Origin: Ornithinimicrobium sp.
Lineage (GTDB): Bacteria > Actinomycetota > Actinomycetes > Actinomycetales > Dermatophilaceae
DNA: 46,941 nucleotides
Assembly: GCF_030537745.1 (NCBI RefSeq)
Contig: NZ_JAUNVI010000018.1
Coordinates: 1 to 46,941, forward strand
Direction of reading: 5' to 3'
The position numbers and the translations under genes are program-made. The notes under the pieces were generated by a model. It was not told where the DNA came from. It searched no databases and saw only the letters and a list, made by a program, of their open reading frames with translations. Below are positions 25,140-36,797 of this stretch, piece after piece. The first letter of the stretch is position 1; every line of letters starts with the position of its first letter.

Positions 25140-26018
25140 ATGGCACGCATCGCCTTCATCGGCCTCGGCATCATGGGCAGCCCCATGGCCGTCCACCTGC
25201 AGAACGCCGGCCACGACGTCGTCGGCTACAACCCCAGCCCCGAGAAGACTCGGCCGCTCGTGGACGCCGGCGGCACGGCCGCGGAGAGCACCGCGGACGC
25301 CGTCAAGGACGCCGAGGTCATCGCCGTCATGGTCCCGGACTCCCCGGACGTCGAGGACGTCCTGATCAACGGGATCTTCGGCAACGCCCCCGAGGGTGCG
25401 CTCATCATCGACTTCTCCAGCATCCGCCCCGACGTGACGACCGCCTTGGCCAAGCAGGCCATCGAGCGCGGCTACCGCATCCTGGATGCCCCGGTGTCCG
25501 GTGGTGAGGCCGGCGCGGTCAACGCCAAGCTCTCGATCATGGTCGGCGGCAGCGCCGAGGACTTCGCCGAAGTCGAGGACATCTTCACCACGGTCGGCAA
25601 GACTGTCGTGCACGTCGGTCCGAACGGCGCCGGCCAGACGGTCAAGGCTGCCAACCAGCTCATCGTCGCCACCAACATCCAGGCGGTCGCCGAGGCCCTG
25701 ATCTTCCTCGAGGCCTATGGCGTCGACACCGAAGCAGCACTGACCGTGCTCGGCGGCGGCCTCGCCGGCTCGGCCGCCCTGGAGCAGAAGAAGCAGAACA
25801 TGCTCACCCGCTCGTTCGAGCCGGGCTTCCGCATCGACCTGCACCACAAGGACATGGGCATCGTCACCTCCGCCGCCCGCGAGGCCGGCGTGGTGCTGCC
25901 CGTCGGTGCGCTCATGGCCCAGCTGATGGCCTCTGCACGCGCCAACGGTGACGGTGGCCTCGACCACTCCGGGCTGCTGCGGGGCGTCGAGCGTCTCAGC
26001 GGTCAGACCCCGGCCTGA
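25140..26018 (+). CDS. glxR: 2-Hydroxy-3-oxopropionate (tartronate semialdehyde) reductase
   Basis: The 292-residue beta-hydroxyacid dehydrogenase has the NAD(P) Rossmann motif [18 protein letters not shown], the substrate-binding [11 protein letters not shown] (Ser120) and the catalytic lysine (Lys169) in [11 protein letters not shown]. It reduces tartronate semialdehyde to D-glycerate. AAGGAG lies 7 bases before the ATG. It stands between hyi and gcl, 29 bases after the former, so its substrate is made by its neighbours. A glycerate kinase is not in the window. Confidence 0.95.
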   Translation: MARIAFIGLGIMGSPMAVHLQNAGHDVVGYNPSPEKTRPLVDAGGTAAESTADAVKDAEVIAVMVPDSPDVEDVLINGIFGNAPEGALIIDFSSIRPDVTTALAKQAIERGYRILDAPVSGGEAGAVNAKLSIMVGGSAEDFAEVEDIFTTVGKTVVHVGPNGAGQTVKAANQLIVATNIQAVAEALIFLEAYGVDTEAALTVLGGGLAGSAALEQKKQNMLTRSFEPGFRIDLHHKDMGIVTSAAREAGVVLPVGALMAQLMASARANGDGGLDHSGLLRGVERLSGQTPA

Positions 26019-26065
26019 CGCACACCTTCCCCCCTACCCGCTCCCGTCCCATCGAGGAGCACCCA

Positions 26066-26085
26066 ATGCAATTCAAGGAGACGAC

Positions 26086-26095
<10 letters not shown>
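26066..26095 (+). CDS. Possible 9-codon leader ORF overlapping the gcl start
   Basis: ATG at 26066 with GAGGAG 6 bases upstream opens a frame reading MQFKETTWR and a TGA at 26093-26095. It overlaps the gcl start (26086) by 10 bases, and its stop forms TGATG with the fourth codon of gcl. This arrangement could couple or tune gcl translation. It is too short to judge as a protein and may be fortuitous. Confidence 0.3.
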
Positions 26096-27864
<1,769 letters not shown>

Positions 27865-27952
27865 GACCCGGTATGACGTCGGGCGCGCCAGCAGGCACGG
27901 ACGTGGCGACCTGGTCGACCGTGTCGTCACCGAAAGAGGCACGATAGACCCC

Positions 27953-29314
27953 ATGGACGATCCCCTGCGCAACACCGCCGAGCTGGACCTGCTGGTCCGC
28001 GCCCCACGAGCCATTGTCGCCGGTCAGGAGCAAGCCGTGGCCGTCGGCGTCAAGGACGGCCGCATCGTGACGGTCGCGCCCCTGGACGCCGACCTCTCGG
28101 CGACCCAGGTCATCGAGCTCGCTCCCGACGAGGTCCTCCTCCCTGGGCTGGTCGACACGCATGTGCACGTCAACGAGCCAGGTCGGACCGAGTGGGAGGG
28201 CTTCGCCTCCGCCACCCGTGCCGCGGCGGCCGGCGGCGTGACCACGATCATCGACATGCCACTCAACTCCATCCCCTCGACTGTCACGCTCGCGGCGCTG
28301 CGCGAGAAGCAGGAGGTGGCGCGGGACCAGGTCAGCGTCGACGTCGGCTTCTGGGGCGGCGCCGTCCCGGACCACCTCGGTGACCTAGAGGCGCTGCACG
28401 AGGCGGGCGTCTTCGGCTTCAAGTGCTTCTTGGCAGACTCCGGCGTCGAGGAGTTTCGACACCTGGAGCCGGAGCAGTTCACCGAGGCGATGACCGAGAC
28501 CGCTCGGATCGGGGCGCTCATGATCGTGCACGCCGAGGACTCTGGTGCGTTGGCCGCGTCCACCCCGGCGGCGGGCGTCGGCTACCGGGACTTCCTTGCC
28601 TCCCGACCCACCCAGGCCGAGGACATCGCCGTGCAGCGCGTCATCGACGAGGCGCGCCGCACCGGGGGACGTGCCCACATCCTGCACCTGTCGGCGGCGG
28701 ACGCGCTGCCGGCCCTGAAGGCGGCGCGTGCCGAAGGCATCGACCTCTCGATCGAGACCTGCCCTCACTACCTCTCGCTCTGCGCCGAGGACATCCCCGA
28801 TGGTGCCACGCAGTTCAAATGCTGCCCGCCGATCCGCGAGCACGACAACCAGGACCAGCTGTGGGCGGGCCTGGTGGACGGCGACATCGACATGATCGTG
28901 ACCGACCACAGCCCTTCGACCGCAGATCTCAAGCATTTTGAGACCGGCGACTTCGGCACCGCCTGGGGCGGCATCGCCTCGGTCCAGCTGGGGCTCGCTG
29001 CCGTGTGGAATGAGGCGCGCGGGCGCGGCATACCTCTCACGAGTGTCGTCTCGTGGATGGCGACCGCCCCCGCCGACCGGGTCGGGCTGACCCACAAGGG
29101 TCGGATCGAGATCGGCGCTGACGCCGACCTCGTCGTCTTCGCGCCCGAGGAGGAATGGGACGTCGACGTCGCCAAGCTCAAGCACAAGAACCCCGTCTCC
29201 GCCTATGCCGACCGCCACCTGACGGGCAAGGTCCGCCAAACCTGGCTCCGCGGGACCCTGATCACCGACGATGGCGCGCCGTTCGGCGCCTTCCTTCAGA
29301 GAGGACAGTCATGA
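27953..29314 (+). CDS. allB: Allantoinase
   Basis: This 453-residue cyclic amidohydrolase has the binuclear metal site: LVDTHVHVNEPG (His70, His72), GFKCFLADSG with the carbamylated Lys157, IVHAED (His193), HILHLS (His245) and VTDHSP (Asp318). The first motif and the SIETCPHYL and FKCCPPIR blocks distinguish it from dihydroorotase. It opens (S)-allantoin to allantoate. No good ribosome-binding site precedes ATG 27953; a GATAGA hexamer close upstream could drive a leaderless transcript. It is coupled to allE by ATGA. Confidence 0.95.
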   Translation: MDDPLRNTAELDLLVRAPRAIVAGQEQAVAVGVKDGRIVTVAPLDADLSATQVIELAPDEVLLPGLVDTHVHVNEPGRTEWEGFASATRAAAAGGVTTIIDMPLNSIPSTVTLAALREKQEVARDQVSVDVGFWGGAVPDHLGDLEALHEAGVFGFKCFLADSGVEEFRHLEPEQFTEAMTETARIGALMIVHAEDSGALAASTPAAGVGYRDFLASRPTQAEDIAVQRVIDEARRTGGRAHILHLSAADALPALKAARAEGIDLSIETCPHYLSLCAEDIPDGATQFKCCPPIREHDNQDQLWAGLVDGDIDMIVTDHSPSTADLKHFETGDFGTAWGGIASVQLGLAAVWNEARGRGIPLTSVVSWMATAPADRVGLTHKGRIEIGADADLVVFAPEEEWDVDVAKLKHKNPVSAYADRHLTGKVRQTWLRGTLITDDGAPFGAFLQRGQS

Positions 29315-30147
29315 GCACCACGCCCGCACCGCGGCGCTTCGCCACCCCCCCGGGAGGTCTGCCACCGCAGACCCAGCTCACCACCGACCGGGCGGTGTTC
29401 ACGGAGGCCTACGCCGTCCTCCCGCACGGGACGATGACCGACATCGTCACCAGCCTGCTGCCCTTCTGGGACGACACCCGGCTGTGGACGATCGCGCGGC
29501 CGTTGTCCGGCTTTGCCGAGACGTTCTCGCAGTATGTCGTCGAGGTCGCCCCCGGCGGCGGCTCCGACCGGCCCGAGCTCAATGAAGGCGCAGAGGGCGT
29601 GATCTTCGTCGTCGGGGGTGCGCTCACCCTCACCCTCGACGGCACCGACCACGAGCTGGCCGAGGGTGGCTACGCCTACCTCCCCCCCGCCGCTGACTGG
29701 ACGTTGCACAACACCAGCTCGGAGGTCGCGACCTTCCACTGGATCCGCAAGGCCTACGAGGTCGTCGACGGCCTGGACGTGCCGGAGGCGTTCGTCACCA
29801 ACGAGGCTGACGTCGTGGCCGTGGAGATGCCCGGCACGAACGGCGCCTGGGCCACGCAACGCTTCGCGGACCCCAACGACGTCCGACACGACATGCACGT
29901 CAACATCGTGAACTTCGAGCCCGGTGGCGCGATCCCCTTCCCCGAGACGCACGTCATGGAGCACGGCCTCTATGTGCTCGAGGGCAAGGCCGTCTACCTG
30001 CTCAACGACGACTGGGTCGAGGTCCAGGCCGGCGACTTCATGTGGCTGCGGGCCTTCTGTCCCCAGGCCTGCTACGCCGGCGGTCCCGGCCGGTTCCGCT
30101 ACCTGCTCTACAAGGACGTCAACCGGCACGCCAAGCTGCCCTACTGA
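29311..30147 (+). CDS. allE: (S)-Ureidoglycine aminohydrolase (bicupin)
   Basis: The 278-residue protein has two cupin domains. The C-terminal one carries the metal site (HVMEHGLYVLEGKAVYLLN, GDFMWLRAFCPQACYAGG) as in plant and bacterial UGlyAH; the N-terminal one is structural (NEGAEGVIFVVGGALTLTL). It releases ammonia from ureidoglycine to form (S)-ureidoglycolate. The start overlaps the allantoinase stop (ATGA). Its presence implies an allantoate amidohydrolase elsewhere, since ureidoglycine is that enzyme's product, and none is seen in this window. Confidence 0.93.
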   Translation: MSTTPAPRRFATPPGGLPPQTQLTTDRAVFTEAYAVLPHGTMTDIVTSLLPFWDDTRLWTIARPLSGFAETFSQYVVEVAPGGGSDRPELNEGAEGVIFVVGGALTLTLDGTDHELAEGGYAYLPPAADWTLHNTSSEVATFHWIRKAYEVVDGLDVPEAFVTNEADVVAVEMPGTNGAWATQRFADPNDVRHDMHVNIVNFEPGGAIPFPETHVMEHGLYVLEGKAVYLLNDDWVEVQAGDFMWLRAFCPQACYAGGPGRFRYLLYKDVNRHAKLPY

Positions 30148-30161
30148 CCAACTTTCACCAA

Positions 30162-30179
30162 GCGGAAGTCATTTTCCGC
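30162..30179 (+). promoter_or_regulatory. Candidate IclR-type purine operator 4 (xdh)
   Basis: GCGGAA-N6-TTCCGC is a perfect 6-base-arm inverted repeat containing the regulon core GGAAGTCATTTTCC. Its relation to the promoter differs from the other sites: a TTCCTC-N17-TAACCT pair (30187-30215) lies just downstream of it, and no convincing -10 is seen before it. Confidence 0.65.
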
Positions 30180-30186
30180 AAACTTC

Positions 30187-30215
30187 TTCCTCAATCGATC
30201 TGGGTGGCGTAACCT
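30187..30215 (+). promoter_or_regulatory. Tentative xdh promoter
   Basis: TTCCTC (30187-30192) and TAACCT (30210-30215) with a 17-base spacer are the best hexamer pair before xdhA; the -35 is poor. A start near 30222 would give an untranslated leader of about 115 bases. Confidence 0.3.
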
Positions 30216-30281
30216 GTCCAGAGAGCACCGAGGATTGTCGTTCGCCTGGACAACCGGCAATCTGGAGACACGAACCAGGAT

Positions 30282-30324
30282 CCCAGCGGCCAGCGCCGGC
30301 CGCCGGGACGAGCCCCGCCCGGGG
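30282..30324 (+). other. Two hairpins in the xdh leader, before the ribosome-binding site
   Basis: CCC-A-GCGGCC pairs with GGCCGC-C-GGG (30282-30307, 6-base loop, one mismatch), then CCCC (313-316) pairs with GGGG (321-324). The second hairpin ends just 2-3 bases before the GGAG ribosome-binding site at 30327-30330. This could be a translation-control leader or simply GC-rich sequence. It matches no riboswitch I can name. Confidence 0.4.
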
Positions 30325-30337
30325 TAGGAGTGAGAGC

Positions 30338-31845
30338 ATGACAGTAGAGACCTCCGAACACATCGCCAGGCTGACGGTGAACGGCAAGGACGCCTCCATG
30401 GCGGACGCGACACCGCATACGACGGCTCTGGACTGGTTACGTAACAAGGGGTTGACCGGCGCGAAGGAGGGTTGCGCGGAGGGCGAGTGCGGGGCCTGCG
30501 CGATCATGGTCGCCCGCCCCAGCGCGACCCCCGGGGTGGAGACCGAGTGGGTCTCGATCAACTCCTGCCTGGTCCCCGTGGCAGCCCTGGACGGACAGGA
30601 GATCGTGACCGCCGAAGGCTTGGGCACGCCCACAGACCTGCACCCGGTCCAGCAGGAGATGGCAGACCGGGGCGGATCGCAGTGCGGCTACTGCACGCCA
30701 GGATTCGTCACCTCGATGGCGGCCGAGTACTACCGGTGGGGGCGCGGCACCAAGAACGACCCCCTGCAGATCGGCTCGCGGCCCGCAGCGCCTGCGGACG
30801 CGCACGCCGGTGATGCCGAGCACGGGCCTAACGGCTTCGACCTGCATTCGCTGTCCGGCAACCTGTGCCGCTGCACCGGCTATCGCCCGATCCGGGATGC
30901 GGCCTATGCCCTCGGGGCGCCGCCGGAGGGCGATCCCTTCGAGGCGCGCCTGCATCAGCCCGCTCCCGGCCCCGCCGCGACGCGGATCCTCGCCGATGGC
31001 GCCGAGTTCGTCCGTCCCGCGAGCCTGGACGAGCTCCTCGAGCTGCTCGCCGCGCGTCCCGAGGCCATGCTCCTAGCCGGCTCGACGGACGTCGGAGTCG
31101 AGCTCAACATCCGCGGTTCAAGGCCCCCGTTGGTCGTCGCCATCGACCGTCTCCAGGAGCTGCGCGACTTCGAGGTCGGGCCGGAGGAGGTCCGGATCGG
31201 CGCCGCGCTGACGTTCTCCGAGATCGAAAAACTTCTGGACGGGCGTGTCCCCGTGCTGGATGAACTGTTCCCGCAGTTTGCCTCCCGGTTGATCCGCAAC
31301 TCCGGCACGATCGGCGGCAACTTGGGGACTGCCTCGCCGATCGGAGACTCCCCACCTGTGCTGTTGGCGTTAGAGGCCTCGTTGCTTCTGGCTGGGCAGG
31401 GTGGCGAACGTCTCGTCCCGCTCGCTGATTACTTCACCGGTTACCGCCAGTCCGTGCGGGCGCCGGAGGAGCTCATCAAGGAGATCCGGATCCCGCTGCC
31501 CATCGCCCCGATCACCGCCTTCCACAAGATCGCCAAGCGCCGCTTCGACGACATCTCCAGCGTCGCGGTCGGCTTCGCCCTGGACATCGTCGACGGTCGG
31601 GTCGCCGAGGCCCGGATCGGGCTGGGCGGGGTGGCCGCCACCCCCATCCGTGCCCTGAAGACCGAAGCTGCCCTGGAAGGAACTGACTGGACCCAGGAGA
31701 GCGTCGCCGCTGCGGCCGCGATCCTCGGGGCCGAAGGCACCCCCATGTCGGACCACCGGGCCAGCGCCCCCTACCGCGCCGCCATGCTCGAGCAGTCTCT
31801 GCTCAAGCTCTACGCCAAGACCCTCACCCTCGAGGAGAACGCCTC

Positions 31846-31849
<4 letters not shown>
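30338..31849 (+). CDS. xdhA: Xanthine dehydrogenase small subunit XdhA (2x[2Fe-2S], FAD)
   Basis: This 503-residue protein has the plant-type [2Fe-2S] motif CAEGECGAC plus Cys77 (Cys46, 51, 54, 77). The second cluster is CGYCTPGF and NLCRCTGY (Cys116, 119, 177, 179), and the FAD domain includes RNSGTIGGNLGTASPIGDSP. It passes electrons from the Mo subunit to NAD+. Between Cys119 and Cys177 lie 57 residues, about 26 more than is usual, including a Pro/Ala/Asp-rich insert (about 136-167). AGGAG lies before ATG 30338. The stop overlaps the xdhB start (ATGA). Confidence 0.95.
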
Positions 31850-34290
<2,441 letters not shown>

Positions 34291-34292
34291 GC

Positions 34293-35120
34293 ATGTTGTG
34301 GCTTCGAGCGGTGGAGATGCTGCGCTCCCAGCGGCAGCCTGGCGTGCTGGTCACCGTCACGGCGGTGCGCGGCCATTCCCCACGCCACGCGGGCGCCAAG
34401 ATGGTCGTCGGAGAGCACGACACCTGGGACTCGGTCGGCGGCGGCAACCTGGAGATGGTCGCGATCCAACGCGCCCGCGCGCTGCTCGCGCAGGACGCTC
34501 CGGCCCCGGTCACGATCTCCTCGCAGCTCTCTGACAAGGCGCCCTACGAGCACGGGGTGCAGTGCTGCGGTGGCGTCGTGACGATGCTCCTGGAGCCGCT
34601 GCACGTGACGCCGGTGGTGGCCATCTTCGGGATGGGTCACGTCGGGCACGAGCTGGCGCGGATCCTGGCGCGGCACGACCTGGATCTGCACCTGGTCGAC
34701 ACCCGTCCCGAGCAGTTGGCCGAGGCAATGATGGGGCCCTATGCGGACGCGGACGCCCGCATCCACAGCCATCAGATGCCGGTGCTGCCGGAGTTGGTGC
34801 TGGGGGGCCTCCCGGCGGGCACGCACATCCTGGTGATGACGCACGACCACGCCGAGGACTACGCCATCGTCGACGCCGCGCTGCGCACCGAGGGCCTCGG
34901 CTCGATCGGCCTGATCGGGTCTTCGGCGAAGTGGTCTCGGTTCCGGTCTCGGCTGCTCCGCGAGGGTGGCTTCGACCTCGAGGCGCTGGAGCGCGTGAGG
35001 ACGCCGATCGGGCTCCCCACCGTGACCAGCAAGGAGCCGGCTGCGATCGCGGTCGGGGTCGCGGCCGACCTCCTTGGCACGTTCGCGCACCAACGCCTGA
35101 GTGCTGCACATTCGGGCTAA
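34293..35120 (+). CDS. xdhC: Xanthine dehydrogenase accessory protein XdhC
   Basis: The 275-residue protein has the XdhC N-terminal domain (VLVTVTAVRGHSPRHAGAKM, GGGNLEMVAIQRAR, GVQCCGGVV with the CCGG motif near residue 91) and a C-terminal Rossmann fold (VAIFGMGHVGHELARIL, SIGLIGSSAKWSRF). In known systems XdhC binds the molybdenum cofactor, adds the essential sulfido ligand with a cysteine desulfurase and inserts it into XdhB. Start ATG 34293 is 2 bases after the xdhB stop, so it is coupled. It is the last gene of the xdh unit. Confidence 0.94.
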   Translation: MLWLRAVEMLRSQRQPGVLVTVTAVRGHSPRHAGAKMVVGEHDTWDSVGGGNLEMVAIQRARALLAQDAPAPVTISSQLSDKAPYEHGVQCCGGVVTMLLEPLHVTPVVAIFGMGHVGHELARILARHDLDLHLVDTRPEQLAEAMMGPYADADARIHSHQMPVLPELVLGGLPAGTHILVMTHDHAEDYAIVDAALRTEGLGSIGLIGSSAKWSRFRSRLLREGGFDLEALERVRTPIGLPTVTSKEPAAIAVGVAADLLGTFAHQRLSAAHSG

Positions 35121-35145
35121 GGCGATCTTCCGCGGCCACGTGGCG

Positions 35146-35151
35146 TAGACT
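35146..35151 (+). promoter_or_regulatory. -10 element of the iclR-type regulator gene
   Basis: TAGACT ends 10 bases before the GGAA arm of the operator, the same spacing as at the uricase, hyi and aldolase promoters. No convincing -35 is seen 17-18 bases upstream. A TTGACA at 35177-35182 has no good partner -10. Confidence 0.4.
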
Positions 35152-35174
35152 TCCGTCATACGGAAAATCATTCC
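35151..35174 (+). promoter_or_regulatory. Compound operator 5 before the IclR-family gene
   Basis: Two palindromes overlap here: TTCCGT-N3-ACGGAA (35151-35165, perfect) and GGAAAATCATTCC (35162-35174, GGAA-N5-TTCC). The second matches the motif upstream of the purine operons, so the regulator gene is likely autoregulated. The overlap could let two dimers compete or cooperate. Confidence 0.65.
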
Positions 35175-35213
35175 CGTTGACAGCGCGTCTTGTGCTCGAT
35201 GGAAGGTTAGGTC

Positions 35214-36023
35214 ATGTCAGCAACAACCACCACCAGTCCCGTCAATGGCAAGACTGGTGGTCGTTCGGGAGGTGTCCAATCCCTGGAGCGTGCCTTCCAC
35301 ATCCTGGAGGCCATGGCCGACTCGGGCGGCATCATCGGGTTGTCCCAGCTGGCGGACAAGGTCGATCTCCCGCTCGCGACGATCCACCGCCTGGTCCGCA
35401 GCCTCGTTGACCTCGGCTACGTCCGCCAGGAAGCCAACCGGCAGTACTCCCTCGGGCCACGTCTGATGCGGCTAGCCGCGGAGTCCGGCAAGCGCATCGG
35501 AGCGCTCGCCAAACCGTTGCTGACGGAGGCGGTAGAGGCCCTCGACGAATCGGTGAACCTGGCCATCCTCGACGACGACGAGATCGTCTACGTCGCTCAG
35601 GTGCAGCCCTCACGCAACTTCATGCGCATGTTCACCGAGGTCGGCCGCCGCACCACACCGCACAGCACGGCGGTCGGCAAGGCTATCCTCGCCTCCAGCG
35701 ACGACGTCGACGTCGTCGCGCTGCTCGAGCGCACCGGGATGCCCCGGCGGACCGAGCACACCCTCACCACTGCCGAAGAGTTCCTCACCGTGCTCCGTGC
35801 TACCCGGGCTCGTGGTTTCGCCATGGACGAGGGTGAGCAGGAGGTCGGCGTCCGGTGCGTGGCGGTCGCGGTGCCCGGCGCACCCCGCCCGATGGCGCTG
35901 TCCATGTCAGGGCCGACCACCCGGATGGATGATGCCACGGTCGAGCGAGGGGCCAAGGTGCTCAGAGAAGTGGCAGCCAAGCTCGCCAAGGAGCTCGGCG
36001 CCAACGACCTCATCATCGCCTGA
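35214..36023 (+). CDS. IclR-family regulator of the purine regulon (AllR-like)
   Basis: The 269-residue protein has an N-terminal winged helix (GGVQSLERAFHILEAMAD, LSQLADKVDLPLATIHRLVRSL, YVRQEANRQYSLGPRLM, residues about 18-85). An IclR effector domain follows (NLAILDDDEIVYVAQVQPS, RRTTPHSTAVGKAILAS, GFAMDEGEQEVGVRCVAVAV). Family members such as E. coli AllR bind glyoxylate or allantoate-linked ligands. Its position after xdhC and the palindrome shared with all purine units make it the obvious regulator, probably a repressor since the sites overlap transcription starts. An AAGG-rich sequence lies 10 bases before the ATG. Confidence 0.93.
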   Translation: MSATTTTSPVNGKTGGRSGGVQSLERAFHILEAMADSGGIIGLSQLADKVDLPLATIHRLVRSLVDLGYVRQEANRQYSLGPRLMRLAAESGKRIGALAKPLLTEAVEALDESVNLAILDDDEIVYVAQVQPSRNFMRMFTEVGRRTTPHSTAVGKAILASSDDVDVVALLERTGMPRRTEHTLTTAEEFLTVLRATRARGFAMDEGEQEVGVRCVAVAVPGAPRPMALSMSGPTTRMDDATVERGAKVLREVAAKLAKELGANDLIIA

Positions 36024-36025
36024 CC

Positions 36026-36727
36026 TCACTGGACCGGCTGCTGGAGCTCGGTCACCCACACGTGAGGACGGCCGGTGGGCTTGGCCAGATAGATCTCGCG
36101 GCAGCGTCCCCGTGGTCGCAGCCCCTGCTCGGCGACCTGGATCTCCAACGACTGCCAGGTGCCGATGATCTCGCCCAGGCTGCCGTGGTGCAGCGTGGTG
36201 ACCGCCCGGGCTTCGGGCTCCAGGGTGGCGAGCTCAAGACCGGGGCAGTGGTCCACGGCCGGCTCAAGGCCGGGACGGATCGGGTAGGCAACGCCCAGCC
36301 GCAGGTCGCTGCGCGGGGGTGCGTCGTCATACCAGGCGATGGTCGGCTCCGTCCTCCTGATCCCGAGGGCTCGCAGATCACGGGACAGCGCTGCCCACAA
36401 CGGCACGATCGCGTGGTCGATCTGCGTCGGATCCTCGACCCGCGTCCACCTTTGCAGCACCAGGGTCGCGGGCAGCGCCTTCTCCGTGATGGCCAGGCCG
36501 CAGCGGTCAGCCTCCTGCAGACTGCGCCGCCAAGCCGCCTCGGAGGAGTCAATCCCCGGCTCCTTGGCGAGGAGCCGGTTGAGCTCGGGGAGCTGTCGAG
36601 CGTCGTAGCCACCTGCGCCGGCGTCGGGATCGACGAGCGTAGGGACCAGCAGTGCGCGAGCGCGCAGGTCGCTCAACGTGGCCGCGCGGACGTGCCCGTG
36701 GCGTGCGAAAGCGAGGGGAGTGAGCAT
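36026..36727 (-). CDS. MerR-like N-terminus with GyrI-like small-molecule-binding domain
   Basis: The 233-residue protein ends in a GyrI/SOUL-type effector module (residues about 125-233: TIAWYDDAPPRSDLRLGVAY, LEPEARAVTTLHHGSLG, CREIYLAKPTGRPHVWVTEL), as in BmrR-type regulators. The start (LSDLRARALLVPTLVDPDAG and GYDARQLPELNRL) resembles the second half of a MerR DNA-binding domain but lacks its first helix-turn-helix part. It is thus a diverged MerR-type regulator or a stand-alone sensor. A perfect AGGAGGTGA ribosome-binding site fixes ATG 36727. It is divergent from the ATP-grasp pair across 70 bases and convergent with the IclR gene (2 bases apart). Confidence 0.72.
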   Translation of the reverse strand: MLTPLAFARHGHVRAATLSDLRARALLVPTLVDPDAGAGGYDARQLPELNRLLAKEPGIDSSEAAWRRSLQEADRCGLAITEKALPATLVLQRWTRVEDPTQIDHAIVPLWAALSRDLRALGIRRTEPTIAWYDDAPPRSDLRLGVAYPIRPGLEPAVDHCPGLELATLEPEARAVTTLHHGSLGEIIGTWQSLEIQVAEQGLRPRGRCREIYLAKPTGRPHVWVTELQQPVQ

Positions 36728-36741
36728 CCCTGTCACCTCCT

Positions 36742-36790
36742 GACCCGTTTTCCCTGATGTATTTTCCCCGACCTGAAAAGACGCTAGCCT
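36742..36790 (+). promoter_or_regulatory. Divergent control region of the ATP-grasp pair
   Basis: Contains a TTTTCCC direct repeat (36749-36755 and 36763-36769 within 36748-36770), an inverted repeat TTTTC-N8-GAAAA (36762-36779) and a TAGCCT -10 (36785-36790) ending 7 bases before ATG 36798, so the mRNA is probably leaderless. The inverted repeat overlaps the expected -35 position, a normal place for an operator of the neighbouring sensor. Confidence 0.45.
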
Positions 36791-36797
36791 CCCAGGC

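Noticed and set aside
35177-35182. TTGACA as the -35 of the iclR gene
   Set aside because: No acceptable -10 lies 16-19 bases downstream, whereas TAGACT upstream matches the spacing at the other regulon promoters.
36749-36777. ATP-grasp pair as a sixth member of the purine regulon (GGAAAATACATC on the minus strand)
   Set aside because: Only one arm of the palindrome is present and it differs by a base from the aldolase site; the other repeats there fit a separate regulator better.
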